In this document: positions 1 to 9,012 of the stretch, in pieces | How the letters are laid out: each line of letters begins with the position of its first letter | Numbering within the stretch: the first letter of the stretch is position 1 | NCBI GenBank assembly: GCA_943331295.2 | Contig: CALQLA020000031.1 | Span: 1 to 62,891 of the forward strand | Direction: 5' to 3' | DNA from: Bordetella parapertussis | GTDB lineage: Bacteria > Pseudomonadota > Gammaproteobacteria > Burkholderiales > Casimicrobiaceae | DNA length: 62,891 nt | Made by a program: the position numbers and the translations under genes | Notes under the pieces: model-generated | Told to the model about the DNA's origin: nothing | The model's input: only the letters and a program-made list of their open reading frames with translations | Databases searched by the model: none

Positions 1-39
1 CCCGCGGCGCGGGAGCGGCGGGCGTCGCCGGCTAGCGGC

Positions 40-45
40 TATAAT
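40..45 (+). promoter_or_regulatory. Probable -10 element upstream of argS
   Basis: A perfect TATAAT lies 46 nt upstream of the argS GTG start, in a short AT-richer patch of otherwise GC-rich DNA. No good -35 hexamer is visible at the expected distance (around 17–22 the sequence is G/C only). The call rests on the -10 match and position alone. Confidence 0.5.
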
Positions 46-90
46 CCAACGTTTTGCCCGTCCCGCGACGGGCACTCCTTCAGGCTCCCC

Positions 91-1737
91 GTGACCGATC
101 TGAAAGCCCTGCTCGAAGCCTGGATGGCCGCCGGCGTCGCCGCCGTCGCTCCCGGCCGCGATTCGGCGCCGCTGCCGCTGGAGCGGCCGAAACAGGTGCA
201 GCACGGCGACTATGCGTCGAACGCCGCGCTGCAGCTCGCGAAGGCGATGAAGCGCAATCCGCGCGAGCTGGCGCAGGCCGTCATCGCCGCGCTGCCCGCG
301 TCGCCGTGGGTCGTGCGCACGGAAATCGCCGGCGCCGGCTTCATCAACATCTACGTGTCGCCCGCGGCCCGGCAGATCATCGTCGGCCGGATCGTGGCGG
401 AGCGCGCGACGTTCGGGCGCGGCACGCGGCAGGCGGGCAACCGCGTGCTGATCGAGTTCGTGTCGGCGAACCCGACCGGCCCGCTGCATGTCGGGCACGG
501 ACGGCAGGCGGCACTGGGCGACGCCATCGCCTACCTGCTGCAGTGGCAGGGTGCCGACGTGACGCGCGAGTTCTACTACAACGACGCGGGACAGCAGATC
601 GAGAACCTCGCGCTGTCGGTGCGAGCGCGGGCGAGCGAGATCCTCGGCGACGACGCGCCGTTCCCCGAGGACGGCTACCGCGGCGAATACATCCGCGAGC
701 TGGCGCAGCGCTATCTCGACGAAACCGGGCGCGACCTCTCCGACCTCGACGCGATCCGCCGCTTCGCCGTCGCCGAATTGCGCAAGGAGCAGGACCGCGA
801 CCTGCGCGCCTTCGGCCTCGCGTTCGACAACTACTACCTCGAGAGCTCGCTCTACACGACGGGCCGCGTCGACGCGACCGTCGCGCGGCTCGCGGCGTCG
901 GGCCGGACGTACGACCAGGACGGCGCGCTGTGGCTGAAGACCACGGACTTCGGCGACGACAAGGACCGCGTGATGCGCAAGTCCGAGGGCGGGTACACGT
1001 ACTTCGTGCCCGACGTCGCCTATCACGTCACCAAGTGGGAGCGCGGCTTCGCGAAGGCGATCAACATCCAGGGCTCGGATCACCACAGCACCGTGGTCCG
1101 CGTGCGCGCCGGGCTGCAGGCGCTGGACGCCGGGATTCCGCAGGGCTACCCGGACTACGTGCTGCACAAGATGGTCACCGTGATGAAGGGCGGCGAGGAG
1201 GTCAAGATCTCCAAGCGCGCCGGCAGCTACGTCACGCTGCGCGACCTGATCGACGAGGTCGGGCGCGACGCCGTCCGCTTCTTCCTCGTCTCGCGCAAGG
1301 CCGACAGCGAGTTCACGTTCGACATCGACCTCGCCCGCTCGCAGAGCGAGGAGAACCCGGTCTACTACGTGCAGTACGCGCACGCCCGCGTGTGCAGCGT
1401 GCTGCGCCAGGCGGGGCTTTCGTTCGACGACGCGTTCGCGACGCTCGCCGACGCCGACGTCTCGCTGCTCGCGAGCCCGTACGAGGAGGCGCTGCTGCGC
1501 CGGCTCGCCGACTTTCCGGACGAGCTCGCGACGGCGGCGCGCGACCTCGCGCCGCATGCGGTGACGGTCTACCTGAAGGACCTCGCCGGCGAATTCCACA
1601 GTTACTATAATGCCGAACGCTTCCTGATCGACGACGTGCCGCTGCAGCGGGCGCGCCTCCTGCTCGCGGCGACCGCGGGCCAGGTGGTGCGCAACGGGCT
1701 CGCGGTGCTCGGCATCGGCGCGCCGGAGAAAATGTGA
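91..1737 (+). CDS. argS: Arginyl-tRNA synthetase
   Basis: This class I aminoacyl-tRNA synthetase charges tRNA-Arg in the cytoplasm. The 548-residue product has the N-terminal additional domain (about 1–100), the HIGH-type signature HVGH at residues 133–136 within [12 protein letters not shown], a KMSKS-like KISKRAG around residue 372, and a C-terminal anticodon-binding DALR domain ending in the conserved [10 protein letters not shown]. Length is near the usual 550–590. The start is a GTG; translation from it gives the normal [15 protein letters not shown] N-terminus. The SPOR gene and dsbA follow on the same strand, an order I remember as conserved in betaproteobacteria. Confidence 0.97.
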   Translation: MTDLKALLEAWMAAGVAAVAPGRDSAPLPLERPKQVQHGDYASNAALQLAKAMKRNPRELAQAVIAALPASPWVVRTEIAGAGFINIYVSPAARQIIVGRIVAERATFGRGTRQAGNRVLIEFVSANPTGPLHVGHGRQAALGDAIAYLLQWQGADVTREFYYNDAGQQIENLALSVRARASEILGDDAPFPEDGYRGEYIRELAQRYLDETGRDLSDLDAIRRFAVAELRKEQDRDLRAFGLAFDNYYLESSLYTTGRVDATVARLAASGRTYDQDGALWLKTTDFGDDKDRVMRKSEGGYTYFVPDVAYHVTKWERGFAKAINIQGSDHHSTVVRVRAGLQALDAGIPQGYPDYVLHKMVTVMKGGEEVKISKRAGSYVTLRDLIDEVGRDAVRFFLVSRKADSEFTFDIDLARSQSEENPVYYVQYAHARVCSVLRQAGLSFDDAFATLADADVSLLASPYEEALLRRLADFPDELATAARDLAPHAVTVYLKDLAGEFHSYYNAERFLIDDVPLQRARLLLAATAGQVVRNGLAVLGIGAPEKM

Positions 1738-1825
1738 CCACTCTCAATCCCTGCCGGCAGGCTGCATCATCGACGCATCGCGGTTCCGCGGCAGGTCGCG
1801 CGCGGCATGCGGGAAGGGTTCACCA

Positions 1826-2566
1826 ATGAACCGCGCCGCTTCCGCGCGGCCCGCGCCGGCCCGGGTCCGCGCCGCGCCGGGCGCATCGCGCAAGTCGGGC
1901 GCCGGCAACACGCTGATCGGCCTCTTCGTCGGCATCGTCGTCGGCCTCGGCCTTGCCGCCGGCGTGGCGTGGTACGTCATGAAGTCCGGCAACCCTTACC
2001 AGGCGGCAGGCGCCGGCACCACGCGCGAGCCCGCCCGCGAGCCGGGCAAGCAGGCCCGCGCCGAGCCCGCCGCGCCGGAGAAGCCGCGGTTCGAGTTCTA
2101 CAAGATCCTGCGGGGCGGCGAGGAGCCCAAGTCACAGGCAAAGGCGCCGGAGCGGACGACGGTCGACAAGGCCACCGTCGAGCGCTCCACGCCGCCCGAC
2201 AAGGCGATCGCCAAGCTCGAGGATCGACCGCCGCCCGGAGCGGACAAGGCTGCCGTCGACAAGGCCGTCGCGGACAAGAATGCGCCGAAGGGCGCAGCGA
2301 AGGCCGCCGACGCGAGCACGCCGCCGGCGAAACCCGCCGAGCGCCTCTGGCTGCAGGCGGGCTCGTTCGCGGCCGAGGGCGACGCCGAGAACATGAAGGC
2401 GCAGCTCGCGATGTCGGGGCTCGAACCCACCGTGCAGCAGGCCACGCTGCCGGACAAGGGCGTGCGCTTCCGCGTCCGGCTGGGGCCCTACGGAAGTACG
2501 GACGAGATGAACCGCGTCAAGGCCGATCTCGCCAAGCGCGGCATCGACGTCGCCGTCATCCGGTGA
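1826..2566 (+). CDS. SPOR domain-containing (FtsN-like) membrane protein
   Basis: This is a bitopic inner-membrane protein of 246 residues. It has a short basic cytoplasmic N-terminus, one transmembrane helix (about residues 28–51, LIGLFVGIVVGLGLAAG), a long Ala/Pro/Lys/Asp-rich periplasmic linker containing the FEFYKIL motif seen in betaproteobacterial relatives, and a C-terminal SPOR domain (about 168–246) that in this family binds denuded septal peptidoglycan. It resembles FtsN in layout, but a role in division is inference. The ATG follows a GGGAAGGG ribosome-binding sequence. It lies between argS (88-nt gap) and dsbA. Confidence 0.88.
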   Translation: MNRAASARPAPARVRAAPGASRKSGAGNTLIGLFVGIVVGLGLAAGVAWYVMKSGNPYQAAGAGTTREPAREPGKQARAEPAAPEKPRFEFYKILRGGEEPKSQAKAPERTTVDKATVERSTPPDKAIAKLEDRPPPGADKAAVDKAVADKNAPKGAAKAADASTPPAKPAERLWLQAGSFAAEGDAENMKAQLAMSGLEPTVQQATLPDKGVRFRVRLGPYGSTDEMNRVKADLAKRGIDVAVIR

Positions 2567-2664
2567 TCGTACGGTTCGCCCGGGGAACTCCCGTCGGCGC
2601 AGCCGGACCAACAACCGTTAACCAAGCCGGCGCAGCCGCGCCGGCCCGCATGGAGACTCCGAAA

Positions 2665-3327
2665 ATGCAATCGAAACAAGCCTGGTCCCGACCGCTGCTG
2701 TCGTTCCTCCTCGCGGTCGTCGCCGCATTCGCCTTTGTCGGCGGCGCCGCGGCGCAGGAGATGGTGGAAGGCAAGCAGTACGTGCGGGTCAAGAACGCGC
2801 TGCCGGTCACGCCCGGATCGAAGGTCACGGTCATGGAGTTCTTCTCCTACGGCTGCCCGCACTGCGCCGACCTCGAGCCGGAAATGCAGACCTGGATGAA
2901 GACGATGCCGCCCGACGTGCAACTGGTGCGCATCCCGGTGATGTTCCAGGACCGCTGGGTGATCCTGGCGAAGATCTTCTACACGCTCGAGGCGCTCGGC
3001 GAGGAAAAGCGCCTGTCGCCCGAGGTCTTCACCGCGATTCACAAGGGCGGCACCAACCTCGCCTCGGAGAAGGTGTTCTTCGACTGGGCGGCGAGCAAGG
3101 GGCTCGACCGGAAGAAGGTCGAGGACATGTACAACTCGTTCGCGGTGTCGAGCAAGATCAACCGCGCCAAGTCCGAGGCGCAGCAGTACAACGTCCAGTC
3201 GGTGCCGATGATCGTCGTCGACGGCAAGTTCGTCACGGCGACCGACAAGGTGGGCTCGCATGCGGCGATTCCGGCGGCGATCAACTCGCTGGTCGCGAAG
3301 GCCCGCGCCGAGCGCCCGAAGTCGTAA
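2665..3327 (+). CDS. dsbA: Thiol:disulfide interchange protein DsbA
   Basis: This periplasmic oxidoreductase introduces disulfides into exported proteins and is normally re-oxidised by DsbB. The 220-residue product has a Sec signal peptide (hydrophobic LLSFLLAVVAAFAFVGGAAA, cleavage after AQA or nearby), the thioredoxin-fold active site C64-P-H-C67 within FFSYGCPHCADLEP, and the cis-Pro loop QSVPMIVVDGK. The ATG at 2665 has GGAG about 9 nt upstream. An in-frame ATG at 2650 would add five residues but has a poorer ribosome-binding site. It is third in the argS–SPOR–dsbA–SDR run. Confidence 0.95.
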   Translation: MQSKQAWSRPLLSFLLAVVAAFAFVGGAAAQEMVEGKQYVRVKNALPVTPGSKVTVMEFFSYGCPHCADLEPEMQTWMKTMPPDVQLVRIPVMFQDRWVILAKIFYTLEALGEEKRLSPEVFTAIHKGGTNLASEKVFFDWAASKGLDRKKVEDMYNSFAVSSKINRAKSEAQQYNVQSVPMIVVDGKFVTATDKVGSHAAIPAAINSLVAKARAERPKS

Positions 3328-3435
3328 GCGGCACGTAGCCCTCAGCCCGTAACCCGGGTGGACGGCGCAATGACCCCTCGCGCCCTGGCGCGCGTGACCG
3401 TGACCGTGGCCGTGGCCGGCGGCCGCGGAGTCCGC

Positions 3436-4212
3436 GTGGCGACCCGCCCTCCCGTCGTCTTCATCACCGGCGCCAGCAGCGGCATCGGCATGGCGCTGGC
3501 GGTGCATTACGCTTCGCTCGGCGCGTCGTTGGGCCTGTACGCGCGCCGGCAGCCCGAGCTCGATGCGCTCGCCGCGCGCCTGCCCGCCGGTACCGTCGCC
3601 ACCTATGCCGGCGACGTGCGCGATGCGGGGGCGTTGCAGCGCGCCGCGGCCGACTTCATCGCGCGCTTCGGCATCCCCGACATCGTCATCGCCAACGCCG
3701 GCGTGTCGCGCGGCACGCTGACCGAGCACGCCGACGATCTCGCCGCGTTCCAGGCGGTGCTCGACACCAACGTGATGGGGCTCGTCCACACCTTCCATCC
3801 GTTCGTTGCGCCGATGCGCGCCGCCGGGCGCGGCGCGCTGGCCGGCATCGCGAGTGTCGCGGGTTTCCGCGGGCTGCCGGGCTCCGGCGCCTACTCGGCG
3901 TCGAAGGCGGCGGCGATCACCTACCTCGAAAGCCTGCGCGTCGAGATGGCCGGCACCGGCGTGGCCGTGGTGACGATCTGCCCCGGCTACATCGCGACGC
4001 CGATGACCGAGAAGAATCCCTACCGGATGCCGTTCCTGATCGACGCGGACAAGGCGGCCCGCCGCATCGCCGTCGCGATCCGCCGGCGTCGCCGCTACTA
4101 TGTCTTTCCGTGGCCGATGGCGGCGGTCGGCCGCGTGCTCTCCTGGCTGCCGCGCCCGGTGTACGACGCGCTGTTCGCGCGCGCGCCGCGGAAGCCGCGG
4201 ACGCCGGGATGA
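3436..4212 (+). CDS. Short-chain dehydrogenase/reductase (SDR) family oxidoreductase
   Basis: This is a classical NAD(P)(H)-dependent SDR of unknown substrate. From a GTG start at 3436 (GGAG 5 nt upstream) the product has 258 residues, with the nucleotide-binding TGASSGIG at 11–18, NAG in IANAGVSRG, and catalytic Y153-x-x-x-K157 in GAYSASKAAA. In-frame upstream starts at 3358 (GTG) and 3370 (ATG) would prepend a Val/Ala/Arg-rich segment unlike SDR N-termini, so I prefer 3436. The C-terminus ends in a hydrophobic/basic stretch (FPWPMAAVGRVLSWLP), suggesting peripheral membrane contact. It lies 3' of dsbA. Confidence 0.85.
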   Translation: MATRPPVVFITGASSGIGMALAVHYASLGASLGLYARRQPELDALAARLPAGTVATYAGDVRDAGALQRAAADFIARFGIPDIVIANAGVSRGTLTEHADDLAAFQAVLDTNVMGLVHTFHPFVAPMRAAGRGALAGIASVAGFRGLPGSGAYSASKAAAITYLESLRVEMAGTGVAVVTICPGYIATPMTEKNPYRMPFLIDADKAARRIAVAIRRRRRYYVFPWPMAAVGRVLSWLPRPVYDALFARAPRKPRTPG

Positions 4213-4287
4213 GCGCCGACGGCATTCCGCATCCGGCCCGCGCGGCGACCCGCAGGGGCGCGCCCGCGGTCGCTCCCCGCTGATCGC

Positions 4288-5115
4288 ATGACCGCCACAC
4301 GCGACTGGGCAGGCACCGTCCACGAACCGGCGGGCGCGGCGCCGCGCATCGCCTGCGTGGTGCCGAGCCTCACCGAGCTGCTGTTCGAGCTCGATCTCGG
4401 CGCCCACGTCGTCGCGCGCACCGGCTTCTGCGTGCATCCGCGCGCCGTCGTCAAGGCCGTGCCGAAGATCGGCGGCACCAAGGACTTCGACCTTGCCCGG
4501 CTGCGGGAACTGCGGCCGACGCACCTCGTCGTCAACGTCGACGAGAACCGCCTCGACGCGGTCGACGCGGCCCGCGAGTTCGTCCCGCACGTCGTCGTCA
4601 CGCATCCCGCCTCGCCGACGGACAACCCGCGGCTCTTCGCGCTGTTCGGCGCGATCTTCGGGCGCGAGGCGCGGGCGGAGGCGCTGTCCGGCGCGTTCGC
4701 GGCAGCGCTTGCCGGCCTCGACGCCGCCGTGGCGCCGCTGGCGCGCGAACGCGTGCTGTACGTGATCTGGAAACAGCCGTGGATGACCGTCGCCCGGGAC
4801 ACCTACATCGCCGCCACGCTCGCGCGTGCCGGATGGGACACGGTGCCCGTCGCCGCGGCCGCGCGTTACCCGCAACTCGACGACGACGACGGCGCGTGGC
4901 ACGACGCGCAGCGCGTGCTGCTGTCCTCCGAGCCGTATGCGTTCCGCGAGCGCGACGTCCGCGAACTCATCGCGCGGCGCGGCGGCGACGTGCGGCTCGT
5001 CGACGGCGAGATGACGTCGTGGTACGGCCCGCGCGCGATCGCCGGCCTGCGCTACCTCGCACAGCTGCGCCGCGAACTCGCGGCTCTTGCGCAGCGTACC
5101 CGACGCCTTGCGTAG
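4288..5115 (+). CDS. BtuF-like cobalamin/metal-binding protein (helical backbone receptor)
   Basis: This 275-residue protein belongs to the periplasmic-binding-protein type 2 family that includes the vitamin B12 receptor BtuF: IACVVPSLTELLFELDLG at the start of the domain, GGTKDFDLARLRELRPTHLV in the middle, and a DGEMTSWYGPRAIAGLRYL end. Unlike true BtuF it has no signal peptide, so it would be cytoplasmic unless exported another way. No btuCD transporter genes or cobalamin riboswitch are nearby, so cobalamin binding is inferred from family resemblance only. The TAG stop lies inside a palindromic repeat (5108–5150), so the last codons are encoded by repeat sequence. Confidence 0.75.
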   Translation: MTATRDWAGTVHEPAGAAPRIACVVPSLTELLFELDLGAHVVARTGFCVHPRAVVKAVPKIGGTKDFDLARLRELRPTHLVVNVDENRLDAVDAAREFVPHVVVTHPASPTDNPRLFALFGAIFGREARAEALSGAFAAALAGLDAAVAPLARERVLYVIWKQPWMTVARDTYIAATLARAGWDTVPVAAAARYPQLDDDDGAWHDAQRVLLSSEPYAFRERDVRELIARRGGDVRLVDGEMTSWYGPRAIAGLRYLAQLRRELAALAQRTRRLA

Positions 5116-5150
5116 CCCGGGTTGAGCAAAGCGAAACCCGGGCTACGCAA
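5108..5150. repeat. REP-like palindrome, copy 1 (short form)
   Basis: Perfect 16-bp arms (5108–5123 and 5135–5150), reading TTGCGTAGCCCGGGTT and its complement, flank an 11-nt loop. The core CGTAGCCCGGGTTGAGC recurs in the elements at 23385, 25331 and 34415. The TAG of the upstream gene (5113–5115) is part of the left arm. Confidence 0.85.
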
Positions 5151-5188
5151 TCACGCAACGGAGTTGGGCGGCGTGCCGCGCCAAATGA

Positions 5189-5212
5189 CAAAGCCGCCCG
5201 GAGGCGGCTTTG
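5189..5212. terminator. Bidirectional rho-independent terminator
   Basis: A 10-bp GC-rich stem (CAAAGCCGCC at 5189–5198, GGCGGCTTTG at 5203–5212) with a CGGA tetraloop lies between the convergent BtuF-like gene (+) and the GDSL autotransporter (-). Short T-rich or A-rich flanks occur on both sides, so it can end transcription in both directions. Confidence 0.8.
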
Positions 5213-5254
5213 TTCATCCTGCGGTGCCGCGACGCACGCGGCCGGCAAGCCCGG

Positions 5255-7090
5255 TTACAGCGGCACGCGAATGCCCAGCGTCACGGCGTAGTAGTCGCCG
5301 TCGCCCTTGCCGGCCGTGCCCGTGCCCGTAATGTAGCCCGTGACCTTGCCGAACTCGGTCGATGCGCCGATGTTGAACAGGCCCCAGTTGTTGTCGGGCT
5401 TGAACGCGGGCATCGAGAACGAGCCGCCCATGCCGTTGACGCTCGCGGTGACGCTGCGCTGTTCGGACTTGCCTTCATATTCCCACGTCGCGCGCGCGTA
5501 CGGCCGGATCGCGCCGATCTGCCCGCCGATCTGCCAGCCGGCGCTGGTGACGAACGACTGCACTTCCTGCTGGCCGAACGTCATCGTCGTCGAGTTCGCG
5601 CCGTTTTCCGAGAACTGGCGTACGACGATGTCCTGGTACGTGAGCTTGACCGTCGGGCCGTGGACCCAGTCGCCGGCCTTGAACCAGTAGCCGCCCATCA
5701 GGCGAGCGATGTACTGGTAGCCGCTGGTGCTGCCCGTCTCGGTGCGCGTGAGGGCGCCCAGCGTGATGTTGCGCGTGGTGTCGTAATCGAGGCCGCCCAT
5801 GCCGAACGTCGCGCCGACGTACCACGGGCCGTCGCCGTAGCCGCCGTAGAACGTGGCCATCGGCTCGCGCAGCTTGAAGCCGGCGCCGCCGTAGTCGGCC
5901 TTGTTCTCCGAGTAGTTGAACATCGCGCCGACCAGCAGCTTGTCGGAGACCTTCATGTCGCCGCCGACGGCGACCGAGTTCACGTCGCCGCTGCCGGACG
6001 CGAAGCTGTTGTTGTAGTCCGGCGCCGAATAGTCGTACGCGGCCCAGGCCTCGAGCTTGCCGGGGCTGCGCGGACCGTTGAGGCCCGACACCATCCGGCC
6101 GTCCAGCGCGCGCCAGTTCGCCTGCTCGACGGCGAGCGGGGCCTGGCCCAGCACGGCCATCTGCTGCGGCGCGTTGAGCACGGAGATCGCGTACTGCGCC
6201 TCGATCTTCTGCCCGGCGGTCGTCGGGTGCACGGTATCGGCGAACACGAACGTCTCCGCCGCGTTGGGCGCGACGAGATTCGCCGCCGTGCAGACCAGCG
6301 ACGAGGTGCTGCCGCAGGCCGGCGCGGTGGCGTTGACGAAGCCGAACGCCACCGGGTTGGCGATGATTTCGTTCAGCAGCCCGTACGCGTTGAGGCGGAC
6401 GGCCTGCACGCCGGCCGCATTCAGCCCGGCGAGCAGCGTGGAATTGAAGAGCTGCGAGATCGCGGTGATCTGCGCGCCCTGCCCGGAACCCTTGCCGAAC
6501 GGCGTCGAGCCGATGTCCGGCAGGTTCCACACCATCAGGTACTTCGCGCCGGCCTTCTGCAGCACGCTCGCCTGGTGTGCGAGTTCGGCGGCGGCGATGC
6601 CGACGTTGGTCTGCAGCTGGGCCTGCGTGATCTGCCCGGCCTGGAGCAGCGTGAGCTGCGTGAAGATGTCGTTGGCGCCGCCCTGCAGCGAGTAGATCGC
6701 GTTGCTGTCGACCGGTCCCTTGGCGATGAACTGCGAGATCTGGGTTGCGATCGGCACGGCATACCCGGTGGGCAGCCCCTCCGAAAGCGGGGCCTGCGTC
6801 ACGCGCGCCCCGCCCTGCGCGTAGTCGTTGCCGCTGCGGCCGTCGCTGCCGCTCTGGTTGGCCGGCGTCGCCGTGAAGCCGTAGTGGGCGGCGAACGGCG
6901 TCACCCACACGGGACCGGGGTTCGTGGTGAACAGGCCCGTGCCCGGCGGAAGCTCCGGCTTGTAGGAACCGGCGTCGGTCAGGCTGTCACCGAAGAAAAC
7001 CCCGCTGCTGAACTGGGCGGCGACCGGGGCCGATGCCGCGAGCGCGAACGTCAGGGCAGTGGCAAGCACACCACGCTTGAATGCACGCAT
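5255..7090 (-). CDS. GDSL esterase/lipase autotransporter (EstA-like, type Va secretion)
   Basis: The 611-residue product has a signal peptide (about 1–26, ending APVAAQ), a GDSL hydrolase passenger (about 27–320) and a C-terminal autotransporter beta-barrel (about 345–611) ending in the aromatic/hydrophobic ITLGIRVPL. Passenger signatures are block I FFGDSLTDAG with the nucleophile Ser, the GGANDIF block, and the DTVHPTTAGQ block with catalytic Asp/His. Related EstA proteins stay in the outer membrane and hydrolyse surface esters or lipids; the substrate here is unknown. The ATG at 7090 has GGAGGA 5–6 nt upstream; an in-frame ATG at 7105 overlaps that ribosome-binding site and is unlikely. 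It is divergent from the FecR-like gene. Confidence 0.92.
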   Translation of the reverse strand: MRAFKRGVLATALTFALAASAPVAAQFSSGVFFGDSLTDAGSYKPELPPGTGLFTTNPGPVWVTPFAAHYGFTATPANQSGSDGRSGNDYAQGGARVTQAPLSEGLPTGYAVPIATQISQFIAKGPVDSNAIYSLQGGANDIFTQLTLLQAGQITQAQLQTNVGIAAAELAHQASVLQKAGAKYLMVWNLPDIGSTPFGKGSGQGAQITAISQLFNSTLLAGLNAAGVQAVRLNAYGLLNEIIANPVAFGFVNATAPACGSTSSLVCTAANLVAPNAAETFVFADTVHPTTAGQKIEAQYAISVLNAPQQMAVLGQAPLAVEQANWRALDGRMVSGLNGPRSPGKLEAWAAYDYSAPDYNNSFASGSGDVNSVAVGGDMKVSDKLLVGAMFNYSENKADYGGAGFKLREPMATFYGGYGDGPWYVGATFGMGGLDYDTTRNITLGALTRTETGSTSGYQYIARLMGGYWFKAGDWVHGPTVKLTYQDIVVRQFSENGANSTTMTFGQQEVQSFVTSAGWQIGGQIGAIRPYARATWEYEGKSEQRSVTASVNGMGGSFSMPAFKPDNNWGLFNIGASTEFGKVTGYITGTGTAGKGDGDYYAVTLGIRVPL

Positions 7091-7262
7091 GTAAGGCTCC
7101 TCCATGGAATTGGTTTGATTATCGTTGCGGGCAAAGATGAAATATGCGCGGGTATTCTACGTTAAACCGACGTGGAGGGCGCCGCCAGGGGTGCGGGTGG
7201 CGGCGCATCCGGTCAACGGCTGTCGCCGGCGATCCGTTCTGTAGTACACGGGAGCAAGCGCG

Positions 7263-8425
7263 ATGCGAATTGACGGGTACGGAATGCTGCGCCACAGCAA
7301 TCGCCGGTGGCTGCCCGGCCGGATTCGCCGGGTCGCGCCAGCGATGGCCATCGTGTCGCTCGCGGCCGTCCTCTCCGCCGCCGCGCGCGCTGACGACGAG
7401 CTGCCCGCGCGTGTAGGACGGGTCGCCGAGGTCTCCGGCCAGTTGTTCCTGGCACCTGAGGATCGCGCCAACGACCGGGCGGAGGTCGGCGTGAACTATC
7501 CGGTCACGTCCGGCGACAACCTCTGGGTCTCCGCCGACGGCCGCGCCGAGGTCGAGTACGGCGGCGGCCAGTTCCGGCTCACCGGCGACACGAGCCTGCA
7601 CGTGTCGCGGCTCGACGATCACCGGCTGTCGCTGTTCATCGCCCGGGGCCGCGCGATCGTTCGCGTGCGGGTCCTGGAGCCGGGCGAGGTCGCGCGCGTC
7701 GACGCGCCCAACACGCAGGTGCAGTTCACGCGGCCCGGCCTCTACCGGATCGACCTCGGCGCGGACCGCACGACGACCGTCGTCACCGTGCGCGAGGGCG
7801 AGGCGCGGGTGGCGTTCGCCAGTGCGACGCAGCAGGTGCTGCCGGGGCAGACCGCCACCCTCATTGGTCCCGAGCCGGTGGCCGCCGACGTTCGCAACGG
7901 CATCGACCAGAATCCGTTCGATTTCTGGAGCGCCGATCGCGACCGCTACTACGAGCGTGGCCGGGGCAACCCGTACGTGTCGTCGCAGATGGTCGGCTAC
8001 GCCGAGCTCGACAACTACGGGACCTGGCAGGCCTATCCCGACTACGGCCCGGTCTGGTTCCCGGCGTCGGTCGCGCCCGGCTGGCGCCCTACAGCGACGG
8101 CTATTGGGTGAACGTCGGCAGCTGGGCTTCACCTGGATCGACGTCGCGCCCTGGGGCTACGCACCGTCGCACTACGGGCGCTGGGCGCATGTCGGCGGGC
8201 GTTGGGGCTGGTGCCCCGGCGGCTACGTCGCCCGCCCGCGCTGGGCGCCGGCGCTGGTGGCGTGGTACGGGGGCGCCGGGTGGAGCGTGTCCGCCGGCGC
8301 CCGCGCTCCCGGCGGGCAGGCCACCGGCGGTCGTGCCGCGCGACGCACCGCAGGATGCAAACGCCGGGCAGGCGCCGGGGTCGTTGCCGCAAATTCCGGC
8401 GCCGGGCGTTCGCCCGGCCCGGTAA
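7263..8425 (+). pseudogene. FecR-domain / DUF6600-type secreted protein, reading frame disrupted
   Basis: The first frame encodes a signal peptide, a FecR domain (about residues 45–190) and the start of a Tyr/Trp-rich DUF6600-like region (LDNYGTWQAYPDYGPVWFP), then runs out of register and stops at 8111. The expected continuation is present but in two other frames: SDGYWVNVGSW at about 8090–8130, then FTWIDVAPWGYAPSHYGRW from about 8130. Both switches fit loss of one base in short homopolymers (CCC near 8090, GGG near 8130). A third switch near 8300 would lead into a Pro-rich tail ending at 8425. Either a real pseudogene or consensus errors in runs. Family function is unknown; FecR domains sense periplasmic signals or bind the envelope. 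Confidence 0.72.
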
Positions 8426-8471
8426 CGCCCAATGCAAATTCCGGCGAATGCCCGGCCGGTGACCCAAATGC

Positions 8472-8497
8472 AAATGCCGGGCATTCGCCCGGCATTT
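8472..8497. terminator. Rho-independent terminator
   Basis: A perfect 11-bp stem (AAATGCCGGGC at 8472–8482, GCCCGGCATTT at 8487–8497) with an ATTC loop is followed by T on the + strand and preceded by A-rich sequence, so it can act in both directions. It lies between the FecR-like gene (+) and the glycine-zipper gene (-). Confidence 0.75.
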
Positions 8498-8524
8498 TGG
8501 CCATACGTGCCGCGCGGCGACGCG

Positions 8525-8956
8525 TCAGTTGGTGACGAGCGCCAGCCGGTTGCCGTCGATGATCTTGACGCGCTCGCCTTCCTTCGCGGGCGGGGCGCTC
8601 GTCATCGACAGCGTCTGCGTCTTGCCGTTGTCGAGCTTCACCGTCACGTTGTAGTACGACTTCTTGTTCTTGTTCTTCTCGATCGCGTTGCCCGCGTAGG
8701 CGCCGCCGGCCGCGCCGGCGACCGTCGCCACCGTGTTGCCGCGACCGCTGCCGATCTGGTGGCCGAGCACGCCGCCGACGACGCCACCCGCGATCATGCC
8801 CACACCCGATGCCTCGCCCTTCTCCTCGACGAACCGGATCGACTGCACGACCCCGCAGGTGGTGCAGGGCTTGGCCTGCGCCAGCACGGCAGGGGCCGTG
8901 CCGAAGAGCAGTGCCGCGCCGAATGCGGCGGCGGTTCGCGCGATGGTGCGATTCAT
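8525..8956 (-). CDS. Glycine zipper 2TM domain envelope protein (SlyB/Rick_17kDa-like)
   Basis: This small secreted protein of 143 residues has a signal peptide (about 1–26, ending AVLAQA), a CTTC pair just after it, and a glycine-zipper segment (GVGMIAGGVVGGVLGHQIG...GNTVATVAGAAGGAYAGNAIE, about 50–95) typical of outer-membrane 17-kDa/SlyB-like proteins. A C-terminal beta-rich part (YYNVTVKLDNGKTQTL) follows. There is no classic lipobox. The ATG at 8956 has AGGAG with a 6-nt spacer; an ATG two codons upstream (8962) abuts the ribosome-binding site. Function is probably structural or stress-related in the envelope. It follows phaC on the same strand after a 56-nt gap. Confidence 0.88.
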   Translation of the reverse strand: MNRTIARTAAAFGAALLFGTAPAVLAQAKPCTTCGVVQSIRFVEEKGEASGVGMIAGGVVGGVLGHQIGSGRGNTVATVAGAAGGAYAGNAIEKNKNKKSYYNVTVKLDNGKTQTLSMTSAPPAKEGERVKIIDGNRLALVTN

Positions 8957-9012
8957 GGGCATCTCCTGACGCCAGCGGTCGTTCCGGTCAGACAGCGTCG
9001 AGCGGCCGCGGT

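Noticed and set aside
4213..4287. A cobalamin riboswitch before the BtuF-like gene
   Set aside because: The gap is only 75 nt and no B12-box-like sequence or extended leader is visible.
2488..4902. A reverse-strand open frame of about 800 codons across dsbA, SDR and the BtuF-like gene
   Set aside because: Same GC-driven shadow pattern; no domain is recognisable and it would oppose three well-supported genes.
5108..5150. An insertion-sequence end or transposon footprint at the palindromes
   Set aside because: There is no transposase, no target duplication and no long terminal structure. The dispersed copies at gene ends fit REP/BIME elements better.
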